Source of the DNA: Lithospermum erythrorhizon
Lineage: Eukaryota; Streptophyta; Magnoliopsida; Boraginales; Boraginaceae
Length of the DNA: 64,000 bases
Assembly: GCA_019722365.1 (NCBI GenBank)
Contig: JADFUC010000590.1
Coordinates: forward strand, 434,001 to 498,000
Direction: 5' to 3'
Part shown: positions 25,931-39,349 of the stretch, piece by piece
How positions within the stretch are numbered: position 1 is the first letter of the stretch
Layout: each line of letters opens with the position of its first letter
Program-made: the position numbers and the translations under genes
The notes under the pieces: model-generated
Told to the model about the DNA's origin: nothing
Databases searched by the model: none
The model's input: the letters and a program-made list of their open reading frames with translations, nothing else

Positions 25931-26203
25931 AATAATACTCCATCCATCTCTATTTAGTTGATTATATATATAAAACAAATTGCTAATTTTTACTTGATCA
26001 TTTACTTTTTCAACGTAATATTTGCTATCAACTTTTAAAATTCTTTAACATCATTGATTTGTCTCAATATTCTTTAACATCATCAGTTTATAATTTTCTC
26101 TCCTCAAAATAAGAAAAATTAATTATACTCTCAATAAAGACTTTACGCTATATAATCAAGAATGTGAATCTTAATGAGCTTAACTAAACAAGGAGTATTA
26201 TTA
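25931..26203. mobile_element. Stowaway-type MITE
   Basis: Left end AATACTCCATCCATCTCTAT followed by TTAGTTGA; the complement of the right end reads TAATACTCCTTGTTTAGTTA. The shared TACTCC and TTTAGTT ends with TA borders fit Stowaway. The terminal match is diverged, so this copy is older than the one in the MOS14 intron. There is no ORF. Confidence 0.65.
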
Positions 26204-26379
26204 CTATTTAATTTGGGATATAATAACTAAAATCATAATTTATTACTTGATTATTTAGTTTCTCGATCCAACCTTTTATATTAGTCCTTTTAACTTTACT
26301 AAGAAAGCAAGACGTTGACGCACGACTATAAAGATCGAATTTCTAACGGTGCCTCAAAATTCACACGTAGTCATTCACA

Positions 26380-29300
26380 TCTAAAAAATACGTAGAAACA
26401 GACATATATGCTCGTAATCGCCCACTTTAATACCAACGGACGGTGAACGTTGTCCATTCTGCCATGAAGCCCGCTCTCTTCCTCACAATGATCCGCCCCA
26501 TTCAGGCATTTTACAACAACATACAATTGATTTCAAATATTCGATACATTTTTTATGCTTAATTGAATCATTCTAAATCGAGTAAAAACTACCCCTCCTT
26601 GAATTTTTCTAATTAATATTTTTATTTTTTCGGGCTTTAATATTTCGGACACAACAATCCTTTAAATATAATATAAAAAATTACAATAAAATATGATATT
26701 CCATGGGAGAGATATTATACAACACCGAGATGCCCATGTAGAGATACAAATATTACTTTAACAATTTGATATCCTCTCGACTAAATATATTTGTAATCTA
26801 CCTCCGCCCAGCCTACTGGCCCCGGCTGGTAATCATTATAATCCCACGAGTCACCACACCACGGGACTTACCTCAGCTTTAAAAAACTACTCATTTCATC
26901 CAAAAATTTATTTGCATTAATATTCTCAAAATAATAACAGCTTTTAAAATTTACAATCCATCAAAAGCGATATCTAACCAACCAACTCCATATATATATA
27001 CAACATACCCTAATAAAGAATGCCAAGTAGCGCTACAAAAGCATTGGCATCGTGACTAATACAAAGCCGACAACTACCCCATACATTAAAAAATAAAAGT
27101 ATTAACAATCAAACTGACAACACATCAAAATCGCATCACGAGGATCCTCGCCACCCGATGTTCACCTACCACTTAACAAAACTCTCAAACAAATTGGCTC
27201 AACTGCCGCCTCGTCAACCCGCACAATGAAAACGCCTATACGAAAAAGCGTACAGTTCTCGGCCTTAGCGAACACTTAACAATGCGTACTAACTTACCAT
27301 ACGTAATCCAGAGACAGTATTAACATTATAATAAAATTTCAAATAATAATAAATTGCATATATATATCCAGTACTACCTAATAAAGTCATACAACAATAT
27401 TCCAAAAGAAGGCCTCGCATAACTTCACAAGATATAATAAGGTCTCACAAGTGCACACAAACACCTTTAATAAAAATCATATAATTCAACAACGTACTAT
27501 AACTCTAGTCATCACCTCTCATCTCCCTCATATCTCCACAAATATACCAACCTCTAACGCCGCATATACTCAATCCGTCAATCATATATGAATCTGATCA
27601 ATCAAGCATTAAACACCGGCTTCTTATAATCAAGATAAGGCCAAACCGCACAACCATACCGTAGTATAGGCCACACCGACAATGCAATACAGCAGTTCGA
27701 TCATAAAGACTCATACCTCTATACCGTAGATAGCGCCAAAACCGCATAGCCTATACCGTGAGTATAGTGGCCACACCGACAATGCACATGCCAGTGATCA
27801 AAAGAGTCATACGCCTATATCTAAGATAAGGCCATTGGGCCACATATCCTGGCCACAGCCAAAGAAACACCTAACCCCTAATCATCCCAACATGTGGTCA
27901 AATCCTCGATACTCAAAGTTTCACCCTAAAGTCATACATAACTCACCAACACCTCTCAATAACCAACTACCTACCCCCAAACAATATCCAAGCACACGCC
28001 TAAAACATCTCACAATCGCAAGTCAAACACACCGCCGACAGACCATATGTCACGACAAGCCAATATGAATGCAACAAAGCAATACATGGCCGCGTAAATC
28101 GAATATAAATTGGGAGCCTGCCCACATTTACCTCAATTCAACGCCATGCATTTAAATCACATAATCATATCACGGCTCACACAAATTAATCACACAATCA
28201 TACAACAATTACATGTATATCATTCTCACATAATCATAAATAATAAATAGACACAGACATCATTCTCACATAATCTACCACAATAACATGTTCACACAAT
28301 TAAAAGTAAGCACGTGAAAGAACAATCTGCGAGATAAGACTCACCTCCAAGCAATGCCTACCACAAAACTCGTGGACACACCGCGAATCGCCTCTACCAC
28401 AATCAACTGACAAAAACACACCTTTAAAGATAATCAAAACCTACTACACACTGCCTAAGACACGCTACCAACTCTAGCTGAACTTATTTCTAAGCTTTCT
28501 GCCTAAATGATTTTATAACAATCTAATCAATAATCCAATCGGACATAACCCACCGATCTCCCCGCTAATTCCACCTTATTATTTAAACATTTCAAATCAA
28601 CTTATAAGTCATTCACCCTCAAGTCCATAATTAACAACCTATACTCCAAAAATATCGATTATAACTCAACTTGAAAATAACACTTTTTCAACGAATCGCC
28701 TTCAATAATTTTAAATCACCATTTTAACATCACAACTAAGGCCAGTGTCACAATTAAACTCCCTACACATTTAAAGTCTTATAAAAATATCAACCCAAAA
28801 GTCAACCGAAACCTAGAAAAGTCAACCCGAATTCATAACATCCTCAAATCCACCTCTAAATCACATGAATTCATCACTTATATACACTTATAAAGATTCA
28901 TAACAAACTAAGATTCATCATAAAATTGAATTATGTAAAGTCATTCCTCAAAATCAACTAAAACGCTATTTTCTTACCTCAAAATCGTCAAGACGTTGGA
29001 AACCTTTAATACCGACTGGTATCTTTAAACGCACAAAGTTGGGATTTAAACGGAAGAAAACATTTCGTCAGCTTCATCAAAGGGTCTCGCCAAGATAGGA
29101 AGAAAGCGAGAAGATATTTTGTTTGGATTTTTGTGTTATGATGATAAGGATGCAGAGGCTTCTGCTATTTCTAACACTTAAGTCACGAAAAGTTCGCATT
29201 ACTTAGCTCAAGCGCCTCAAATCACGCGAATCGAATCATCTAACGATCAAACTTAACTCTAATTATCCCTGCAATTATTACTACTAAATTATAAATGCGA
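26380..29300 (-). mobile_element. Probable solo LTR or fragment of a Gypsy element
   Basis: GC content and word use rise against both flanks and match the Tekay-like LTRs in style. The right part, with TTACCTCAAAATCGTCAAGA and GGTCTCGCCAAGATAGGAAG, parallels TTACCTCAAA...CTCGCCAAA in those LTRs. It contains a twofold ~95-base repeat at 27628-27826. No coding domain or partner LTR is present in the window. Ends are approximate and the family is inferred. Confidence 0.4.
27628..27826. repeat. Two-copy ~95-bp tandem repeat
   Basis: Each copy has AAGGCC/CGCCAAACCGCA, TATACCGTGAGTATAG-like, GGCCACACCGACAATGCA, CAG(C/T)-GATCA and GACTCATAC(C/G)(T/C)CTATA. Confidence 0.7.
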
Positions 29301-29519
29301 TTCGCTCAAATAATTTAATAAATAATATTAATACCTAAATTATTTATACTATCTCCCAAGTCCCAATTTAATCGAAATTTTTTAAAATTTTTTTTTAACG
29401 AATGGTTATTACAATATCACGAATTAATCATCAATATAGTATCATCTAATTATTTACATTTATATCGATTAAATTGGTATGGATTTAAAAAGATACTTAA
29501 TTTTTTCATGATCTCAATA

Positions 29520-29640
29520 TATAAAATTCCTATTCACGGAATTAAATAATAGTATTAATAATAATATAATAATAATAACAATAATAAATAATAATAATAA
29601 TAATAATTTTTAAAAAATATATGATTATTTAACAAATACC
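29520..29640. repeat. AAT/ATA-rich simple sequence
   Basis: Imperfect (AAT)n runs with interruptions, in AT-rich intergenic DNA. Confidence 0.6.
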
Positions 29641-30714
29641 TATTATAATAATAACAATAGTTCTACATGGGGAACATATTACCCCCTCTCCATCCCACAG
29701 CTGCCTACTTTTACCTTGCTCATCTCTTGAACTTCAATCGTAGATATTTTTATTTGTATCAGATAATACTTCGATTTCAAACTACATTTCAAACTCTTCC
29801 ATCGATATTTTTTATAAAATATTATAAACACAAACAAATATATTTAACAGCCAAATTTCGAAAGTTACAACTATAAAAAGTGCATAACTTCCTGGATTCG
29901 AGGAGTATTATCAACTAACACCAATTATTAAAGATCAAACCCGACATACGTTGGAGAAAATCATATCGATGAAAAGGAGTAATAAATTAATAATATATAA
30001 TATATGTGGCATATTCTCGTGAATCAATCACGACGTTATTACGCAAAAATCGAAAGAAAATAATTGTGTTATTCAACGCCACCTTGAATCAACATGCACC
30101 TGAGATGTATAACAAAAGCTTAATTATAAAGTCGTGAATGACCGTAATTATAAAGTATATATGTCAAATGTACCATGATGATTATCCTCAAACCGCACGC
30201 ATGGCTGATGATTTTCTTCCAATTGATAAACTTTCATATATGCGCAAAGAGTATGATGAATACTAATACTACCTACTCTTTTTTATTTGACGCCAGATAT
30301 CGAGGTGAAACTTCGACCATTAATTACTAATTACTTATTATCAATGAATATAAAAGCAAATCATTGGGGATTCATCTTTCAAAATAATTTCATAATATTA
30401 TTTTTTTTATAATTTTGAACATATAGTTTAAGTTAATAATTGATAACAAAAGTTTCAATTTATATAATTTAAAATGCCAAATAAAAAAAACTCAATGAAA
30501 GAAGTAGCTAATCTTGCCAACTCCTACTCTTTTTAGATTTTTGTGGTATGAATTTAAGAATTAATCACTAACATATATAAAGTTGCGACAAGGCTGGCTT
30601 TCTTCCGTTTCTCCCTTTTCACATTATTAATGACTAAATTACCCTTCTTTCTAAGAACTTAGCCAAAAATATAGTTTGATGAGATATATTATGAAAAGAA
30701 TACTAATACTCCTA

Positions 30715-30960
30715 TCAAACTAATATTTAACATAATTTTCTTCATATTTAACTGATATTAGTTATTAAATTTTCTATAGACATAAATAAATAATATCAAA
30801 TTAATATTATTAAACATAATTTTCTTCATATATGTCCTATGTTATAAATATTGATCATCAGATGTTCTTCATAAAAATAAACGGATAATATTAAATTAAT
30901 ATTAATCATCAGGCTCTCTTCATATATGCCCTACATACTAATACTATTTTATTCATATAC
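30715..30960. repeat. Three-copy imperfect repeat of about 85-95 bp
   Basis: Copies near 30715, 30797 and 30890 share CAAA(C/T)TAATATT, AACATAATTTTCTTCATAT and, in the last two, TATG(T/C)CCTA. Confidence 0.55.
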
Positions 30961-31137
30961 TATTTCAGGTAAAACATAATTACTGTCCTCTCACGTTAAT
31001 AATATTCATTGTCATCCTTGGCCTCCTCACGTTAAACAACAATACTCATTTGGTAAAAAAAATCCATTACCCCCATCCTCACATTAATGCCTTTTTTTCT
31101 TTTTACTATTATTTTTCCCTCACTTTTAATGCAAACT

Positions 31138-31139
31138 TC

Positions 31140-31176
<37 letters not shown>

Positions 31177-31209
31177 TATTATTATTTTTGCTTATTATTA
31201 TAATTATAC

Positions 31210-31240
<31 letters not shown>

Positions 31241-31242
31241 GC
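31138..31242. repeat. (TTA)n / (ATT)n microsatellite
   Basis: Two long runs of TTA separated by a short TTTTTGC- and TATAATTATAC-containing gap. The apparent poly-Tyr/poly-Ile frames over it are artefacts of the repeat. Confidence 0.95.
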
Positions 31243-31340
31243 ATACTACTAATAATGCAACTTATTATTATATTATTCATTTATTTCCTCTTTATATAGA
31301 TTTTCTATTCTTTTTAGAAGCCTAATATTAAGAAACATCT

Positions 31341-31503
31341 CAAACATATCATATTTCAATAAAAAATATTATATTCAAATAATTATCCAATTTAATATTT
31401 AATAATTAAACTATACTTTCTCTAAAAATATTATATAATAATATATATAAAACAATAATTGTGTCTAAAATACAAATAGTCAACCATCAAATTTCAAATT
31501 AAA
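31341..31503. repeat. Direct repeat, partner of 31729-31882
   Basis: Shares CAAACATATCATATTTCAAT, TATTCAAATAATT, CCAATT, TTTAATAA, AAACTATACTT, AATATTATA and CAAATAGTCA/CAAATAATCA with the second copy. Confidence 0.65.
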
Positions 31504-31728
31504 GGACAAGTCACATATATATATATAATCACTTAAATATTTGATATATATTTTATTATGACTGAAATCATTCTAAACTGTAAAAGCTTACACTCCTTAG
31601 AATTTTTTCTAATTATTTTTATGTTTTGACGTGGGATACTTTGATTTAATAAATCTTAGTATATAATACTAAAATTAATAAACATGTTTATAGATATACT
31701 ACACCAAACTGAAGAATATTACAAGATC

Positions 31729-31882
31729 CAAACATATCATATTTCAATAAAAATACTAGTATTCAAATAATTGTCCAATTCTAATATTTAATAAGTAAAA
31801 CTATACTTCAAAAATATTATACAAGAATATATAAACAATAGTTGCTCAAAATACAAATAATCATCAAATTTAAAATTAAAAA
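31729..31882. repeat. Direct repeat, second copy
   Basis: Same orientation as 31341-31503, about 390 bases downstream. The pair could be ends of an AT-rich non-autonomous element. Confidence 0.65.
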
Positions 31883-32353
31883 CCATATTTTTTGAAAAAA
31901 TTGTTTTAGCGAGCTTTTTTCATTATTTCAGTTAAGTAGGAGGTTATAAATGAGTTCGATTACAACAAACCAAAATAAACAAAAATGGTCAATTAGGTTT
32001 CAAAATTTATTATCAAGTATGCACTAAAACCACCAACACCAATGTAAGTATCGATCCTTTAATATCAAGAATATTTTCTTATCATCACGACGATACATAT
32101 TCAATAAATATTTTATTAAATAAGTTTAATAAGTATTTATTTAAACTTGTCACATAATTATTTTTATTAATCTCATTTAAAGAAAAAACAAGAAAGACAA
32201 TATAAATGATAATACACTTTGCCTTACTAAAATATCAACAATTTAAGCGAAGATCCATTATCAATTCCTTTGGAAAAATAATATTTAAGAATATAATATT
32301 TAATTTTATAAAAATTATTATTTTTTTGTTCAATATGTATTAAGAATAATATA

Positions 32354-32494
32354 TATTATGTCATCAATTGTCTAACAATCTCTAATATATATCCGAACTT
32401 ATATTATTTGAAAATAATAAATGTAAAGAATTCCATTACAATCAAATAATTAACGCAAGATATTTACGAGATCTTAATATCTCATATTTCAACA
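32354..32494 (-). repeat. Truncated 3' LTR of the Copia-like element
   Basis: Only the LTR 5' end (minus sense) is kept. Leftward of 32354 the similarity to 38248-38968 stops and AT-rich unrelated DNA begins, which points to a deletion or a replaced terminus. Confidence 0.6.
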
Positions 32495-35400
32495 CTCTAC
32501 TTGCCCTCGACGATTACTTGTAACCGACACACTAACCGACATTATTTTAAACGATCCCTTGTACTTTGATTTCTAATACCAAGCTTACAAGAAGACTATG
32601 GTCACCAAACTCTTGTGACCGTTTCGGTGTACGAATTAACGTGATTCAAGTATCAGACCTGAGCACTATAATCACCCTTAATTCTCCAAGAGCAAATCTA
32701 ACTGCTATATTTCGTATTAAATTTCATCTCTTTGTGTACTCTAGATTTCACAAATCTACGCTTGTAGTATATGTAACTCAAGTCTTTTATAATCCCCTCC
32801 AGCTTACGGGAAAAACATTAGATAGGTCAAAGTAAATTACTCTTGTAAAGCGAAATCAGTCATTCGGATCTAAGAATCGGCCATTTAACATAAAGCTCAT
32901 GAGAAACACCTTAGACACTGAGAGTACTATCTTCTAAGTCATGTTAAGTCCAAATATGCATTCTAATACCCATGTGATTGATTAGAGCGATAATCATACT
33001 CTTCTCGATCCAAACGGATCGAGACAATCATTCACACACTAATCAATTTGGTGCCCGATTTCACCATGGATACCTTTATTGTGACAAAGAATCTCAAGAT
33101 TTCAGTCAATAAGGATTTCTTGTTCGATCCTTAACTGTTAATCTCTAGAAAATTTTTATTGCTTAGTGGAACCAATTTTGTTATTCTAATAATAACACTT
33201 TATTGTTCAATAACAAACGATTTAGGCAAATACGCTTGAATAAGAAGCATATATTCAAACAAGCTCATGAAGAGATTAAACTGAGCTTCTTCCCACCGAA
33301 TCACGCATTTAGGTCCATTAGGAGATGTAAACAAGATGATTGTGTCATCATCCTTAAACCATCATTTGAAAGAATAGTCTTTACATCCATATACCAAAAT
33401 ATTCATGACGCAGGCGTAACGAAGCAATCTCTGATTCCCGAGTAGATAAGGACAAGAAAGACATCGCCTATATAGTGGTTTCATCATATTCAAACACGAC
33501 CGCCTCAGCGCCTTCCTCAAATTTTGAGTCATGGACGATATCTTATACACTAGTCAACTTTTCGCATATCCTAGCGTTATCTTCAACAAATAAACTCTTT
33601 ATCAGTCAAGTAACAACGATCAAGATTCAGCTTTATATTACCCATGGGTGATAGAATCTTGGTCAGACGACTATGGTACACCCCTGGAACAATTTCCACA
33701 ATTACCATAAAGTTTATTTAGTTTTATAACTAAACATCAGAATCCAACCCCAAACAACAATTTCATTAATACCTCTATTCTCTTCCATTACTTGAGTATT
33801 ACTCATACAATTCATGACTTCTCAGATAATTTGTTCCTAATAATTAACGTGACATTCTATATGAGATCTAAAATGGAAAGAGATCCCCATTAGTCACGCC
33901 AGTTCAGACAGAATTTGTTCAATGTTAGTTTATTCATGCTTAAACTCCATAACATTTATCATCTATAATCGTTATATCGAGTTTAATACATATCAGATGT
34001 TAGCATACATCTCTTATTAAGTAAACGGTTACTTACTCATACCATCACCCACTCAAATATGGTAAGGTCATTTTCCTTAGTAACTTCAGATCTCACATAC
34101 ATATAATGATCTGCCTAAGTCTCCCACCGACATTTTGAACTCTTTAGTTCACCTTCTTTCTCCAAAAAGTTAAGATTTACTTTTTATTATATTCAAATAT
34201 CTCAAGTCCACTACTTGAATATTAATAGTATAACGCCTTATAACTAGAAGAAAACTTATGAAATAGATCTGAACATAGTCTGTACTTGTTCATGATCTTT
34301 GTATTTCATACCTAACAATTTCTTAAAATCATTTGCAGGAAACTGATCCATTCATACTGTTATGAATAATTTCTATTAAGGTAAATATGAATTTTAAATG
34401 TGTGAAATAGAAGTAGTTTATCTACTGAACCTAAGTTCAATACATTCTCTTATATATATATATATATCACCACATCATATGCATATTTTATGAATCTCAT
34501 TCCTGACATGATTTATACTATCAATCAACATACCTTATAACCACGAACAGCTCCATGTTATCGTTAATCGATTTAACTCTTATCTTAAGTCGACATGTAT
34601 TTCATTAAGATAATACATTCATCACCAAGATTTGTAACTCTTCATTAAATCTAATGGTAGTCGACTCCATCCATCTTCTTAAGATGGATATCCAAGTTTC
34701 GTTCAAGGTCACAATATTATGAGTACACTTAAGTACTGCTTCGTCACTATTTCTTAAAGGATAGAAATCAATTACATTCCTTTAACAAAACATGCTTCAG
34801 AATAGAACACACAATGTATACCAACGGTTTCGAAAGTATTATTTCATGTCATAATTCAATAGCACGCCAAAATCAAATCATTCTGATAATAGATTCTAAG
34901 CAAAGCGGGTATCACAGCTTGAAAATGATTTCCTCAAACGGGATCACCTATTTCCTCCTTCAATGCAATACTTTATTTGTCGCATATACTAAAATATGTA
35001 ATTCAAAATCGATATTTTCTACGAGTGGTTTAACTTAACTATTAAGCATTAGACAATATTTTACTTAAGGTAAGTAGATTCCCAAGAGTCCTTACTTTTT
35101 TATTTCTCTGCATACTTATATTTCTTTATTTATGCTTCAAAATGAGCGAAACAAGCCACTCATTCAAGATACCAAGCAGACTAATATCACAACTTATTGT
35201 GCTATTACACAAAGAAAACAGATCGCCGCTATTGGTCATAAGAACCATGCTTAATATTTTCATTTACATGAATCAAAAACCACCAAGTTCAAAAACTTGT
35301 ACGACAAATGCACAGATAATATACGATATATTACTCTTATCGCATCATCAACTTTCCACCGAGATAAAAAATCACAACTGCTCTATACGGAGGGATGATA

Positions 35401-38233
35401 GAAATAATGTACAATTATATTATTAACATAACCATATTTGATTTTAGATTCAAAATCTCAATCATGAACTTGCATTATTAAACATAAGTTCACAAAGCTC
35501 TTCCTACGAGATAATGTCTGTAAGAATGTATTATTTAAATGGATTTGTTAAGCATGCTATACATTCTTGACCTTTAATACAAGGGCATTGAGTTCTCAAC
35601 TCAAGTTGTAAGTCATTAAGGAACATTTCTTTAACTTGATTACACATTTTTAATAATTTACATTAAATGCTCATATGGTGAATAATTAGACAATACATGT
35701 ATAAAGGGTGCCATAAATACTATATGCAAAGATAAACCTAACAATCATAAATTCTGTCAAGAATGACATAATTGAATACTTCAAGTAAGCATAACCCCAC
35801 TAAAATGCACTAAGTATACCAAGACCCTACATGACTGAAAATTGAACGGCAACACGCATACATTTCAACTCTCAATCACATAGGTAAGTACTTACTACTA
35901 ATTATGTCAAACATAACTCTTGGCATCACTAAAAGTTCATCATGTATTTACGCAGGACTCCTTTTATCAAAGCGGCCCAAGTCCTTCACTTGGAAATCAC
36001 CGCATAAGTAACCAAGTCTACCGACATGTAGCCGAATGGACGCTTATAACTCAAGTCCCACTTTGGGAATCAGATAAACACTCTACTGAAAAGCCTTTGG
36101 CATGACATATCTACAGACTGTAGGTCCAAGACATAAACGTAGACTCTACTTCAACTTTGAAATGGTATTTATTAACACATTAATTTAAGGATTAGCTTAT
36201 ATTTAACAATAGTAACGATCACGCAAAGATACATATTCAAACAAGAAAATACATATTATACTGATCATAAGATAAATATAATTATACCGAGATTTATATA
36301 TAACTTAAAAGAAGAAAATATAAATTAGACTAGTTCCCTAAATTCATGACACGCTTCTCTATTAATTGTCTATTCCACCGATTCTCCGCGTGGTCTCTAT
36401 ATTTTAATTAATTACATTTACATTTAAATAATAACTACTAACACGCCATCACCCATGCTTCCTCAAAACAACTTAGACTATATTTCTAAAATACTTAATA
36501 ATTCATATCACTAGTCTTACGGCATCCATCAACATATTATACATTTAATAACTAATTATATTTGTGACGATATGATGTATGGAAGAAACGTATATACAAC
36601 ACAAATCTAAAATATATGTCACCTAATATTCATCAATATAAATAAACAATTTAATTGCATCGGTAAAACATTTATTTGAAACTCCATCTAATATTAACAT
36701 TTAATATTAAACAATTAGAATTTTCCTTTAAAATATACGAAACACATATTCGAATCTAATTAAACGTATCAATTTTAAAAACATATTTAAGTGTATTATC
36801 ATTTAATATTAAACAATTAGTGTTTTCAAAAAATACTATTTATTAATTTAAAACCATTTAATTCAAGATAATATGTTTCTCTAAAACTTTAATTATCAAA
36901 TAATTCAAAGTTTAATTAAAACAATCAATTCGAATTAATAATTTTAATTATAATTCCTAATCGATATCGTAGATTTAATTAATTATACTTTTAGCTTAAT
37001 CATTCCAAATACCACTAAACTAGTTCTAATCAAATTAGAATTATTTAAATATAGTTAAATAATTGTCTAAGTTTTAACTAGATCTAAAAATCTCAATTGA
37101 AACTCTCCAATCAAATTAACAATTAAAAATAGTTAAATTTATTGAAATAATGTTTCAACTTAAAATCAATCAAAATTTTAATTGATATCAAAATATCAAT
37201 TTGAGCAAAACCGAGCATAAAATCAAGTCAAAACTTATTTTAGCTCATTTAGGAAACAAGTCCCTTATCCTAATTTAATTAGAATATTTATTCAAAATAA
37301 AAATCTAATTAACATTTGAATTTATTATTTTAATTATATTCAAATAATATAATTTAAATAAATAATATCAATTTTAGGATTATAAAATCTGGTCAAATAA
37401 TTAGTTAAGATGGTCACCAAATTTTGGTTTAAAACCAAACTATAATTGAACTTAATAAACTATTATACGCATAACCCCAAGTCAAAAGAAGAAGTATTAG
37501 CCATATTCTCAATCCAGCAAAGGTCCAATAGAGAACGATCCATCGGCCCAATCCGCAGAGAAGCCCAACCAAGCTCAACGATAAACGAAGTTCGCCAACA
37601 CAAAATCCGAGCAAATTTCACCACCGTGCCGCCAACATAGTGTCAAGTTAAAGAAGTCAGTCAATCTGACGCGGCCTGGCCAACACGTTGCCGGGGCCGA
37701 ACGTCAAACCTCGATTTCACCGAGTCAACTCGATTGAGTCGACTATGTCTAACCGAAGTCAACTCCGGCGCATCGACGTGGCATACATTGCCTCGACACA
37801 AGCATGCTTACGCGACACGCCGCCTCCGTAACCTTCTCGTTTACTTTGATAACCCATCAATTTGATCCATTCAAAATAGAAAATTATCAAAATTCTAGAA
37901 AAATATTTCTAATTGAATTATATAAAAAACACAAATTAAAGATTAACATTAATCAAGATATCAGATGAATCAGATAATCAATCGATTCAACTATTTTCAG
38001 ATGCATAAAAGTCATTCTAAAAATCAAAAAAGAATCAGAAATCAAGAAAAATATTTCGATTTAATTACATGTAAATCATGATTTTTATTAATTATTTTAA
38101 TTCAATTAATCACATATCTCATATCAATTGAATTAAACAGACATCAAATAGCAATTTTAAACATATCAAAATCAGATCTAAAAATATAAACAATTTATAT
38201 ACCATAATTACGTGATTATAATACTCGAAGTCG

Positions 38234-38246
38234 GCTCTTGATGCCA
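38234..38246 (-). other. Primer binding site of the Copia-like element
   Basis: The + strand GCTCTTGATGCCA sits one base before the LTR; its complement TGGCATCAAGAGC is close to the Met primer TGGTATCAGAGC. It fixes the minus orientation. Confidence 0.7.
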
Positions 38247-38247
38247 C

Positions 38248-39099
38248 TGTTGGGTTTTACGGATTAAAATAACAATGATCTAATCGACATTGGGCGAACT
38301 CTACGATTATGAAAACACTAATTTAATCAAAGATTACACCTTACACCTCAAGCCATAAAGGAAATAACGTCGTAGGAGTTCGAACAACCAAAAGTGAGGA
38401 TTGCCTCAAGCACACCCACACCAACGACGATCAAACCTCACGGGTTTTATTGTACTAAAGTAAACAAAGTGAATTTAGGACCATGATTTTCTCTTTCCCC
38501 ATATGGCCGAACAAGCAGGGTTGAAAGAGGTTTCGGCTTCATCATTTCTCTAAAAGACGGATAAATGAATTGAAAGAATTATTTTTACCAACTAAGCCCT
38601 TTATAAGCTTCTCAGCCATAATTTAGGCACTTCAAGAGTTATGGCAAACTCTCTACCACCTCCATAAAGGTTAAGATTCTATAACTCAGCAGAAGATTCT
38701 AGAATCCTCAATCTTCTCTTGATTCACAAGTGTTACTTTGTGCAGATTCCAAATTTCGAATCTTGCCCCATTATTTCCATATAGCTACACTTTTAACCCG
38801 GGAAGAGAATCATATTATATTGATCATGTTAATACATGACCTCTTAGGCTCGATTGACAAGAGTATATTAATTTATGTTAAACGAACATCGTATTAATAT
38901 ATAGACAGCGAATGATCTCACAAGTCTATCATCATAACCCTTAATGCCACGCGACTTAATCCTAATATGTCAATTGTCGAACAATCAACATATATCTCAA
39001 CTTATATTATTTGGAATATAATTAAACGTGAATGTGAAATCGTCAGATAATCAAATTATTCAATGCATATTTACGAGCTCTAATATCTCATTTCCAACA
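38248..39099 (-). repeat. 5' LTR of the Copia-like element
   Basis: An 852-base LTR bounded by TGTTGG and CCAACA. Its terminal ~140 bases recur at 32354-32494 with about the same order of words (ACTTATATTATTTG, TTTACGAG, TCTAATATCTCAT). Confidence 0.7.
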
Positions 39100-39349
39100 C
39101 AAAGTATACCTTCAAAAAATAAAGACATTTATTAGAAAAAATTCGAATGGGTGCAAGTTTACATAGTTTTCGAATGATTTCGAAATTACACATAAAAAAA
39201 TGTCTCAAATATTTAGACATCAATCAGATGCATCGCATCACTGCCTTCTTTACTAGTAATTGATTTGTCTTCTATATATATTCATCATTTCATACTTATA
39301 TCAGTTGATTACGCCAATCAAGCTACTATATTGTGCTAAGTCAATGTTA

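Larger units (their letters stand above)
32354..39099 (-). mobile_element. Decayed Ty1/Copia-like LTR retrotransposon with truncated 3' LTR
   Basis: The right LTR (38248-39099) has TG...CA ends: TGTTGGGTTTTACGG on the left, TTTCCAACA on the right. Just inside lies a primer site (38234-38246). At the other end, 32354-32494 repeats the last ~140 bases of the LTR (from ATGTCATCAATTGTC to TTTCAACA) and is preceded on the minus strand by GAGGGCAAGTAGAG, a polypurine-type tract. The rest of the left LTR is missing. The 5.7-kb interior has no convincing protein domain; a minus frame at 33362-33550 (LVYGCKD) only faintly recalls Copia RNase H. Assignment to Copia rests on the LTR ends, short LTR and PPT style. 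Confidence 0.6.

Noticed and set aside
31050..31325. 91-codon frame with poly-Tyr and poly-Ile runs
   Set aside because: It is a translation of the (TTA)n microsatellite and has no coding features.
32566..32835. Plus-strand 89-codon frame
   Set aside because: It sits antisense inside the Copia-like element just inside the PPT and has no recognisable motif.
33362..33550. Copia RNase H domain on the minus strand
   Set aside because: Only the LVYG-like word and a vague pattern fit; too weak to annotate as a domain.
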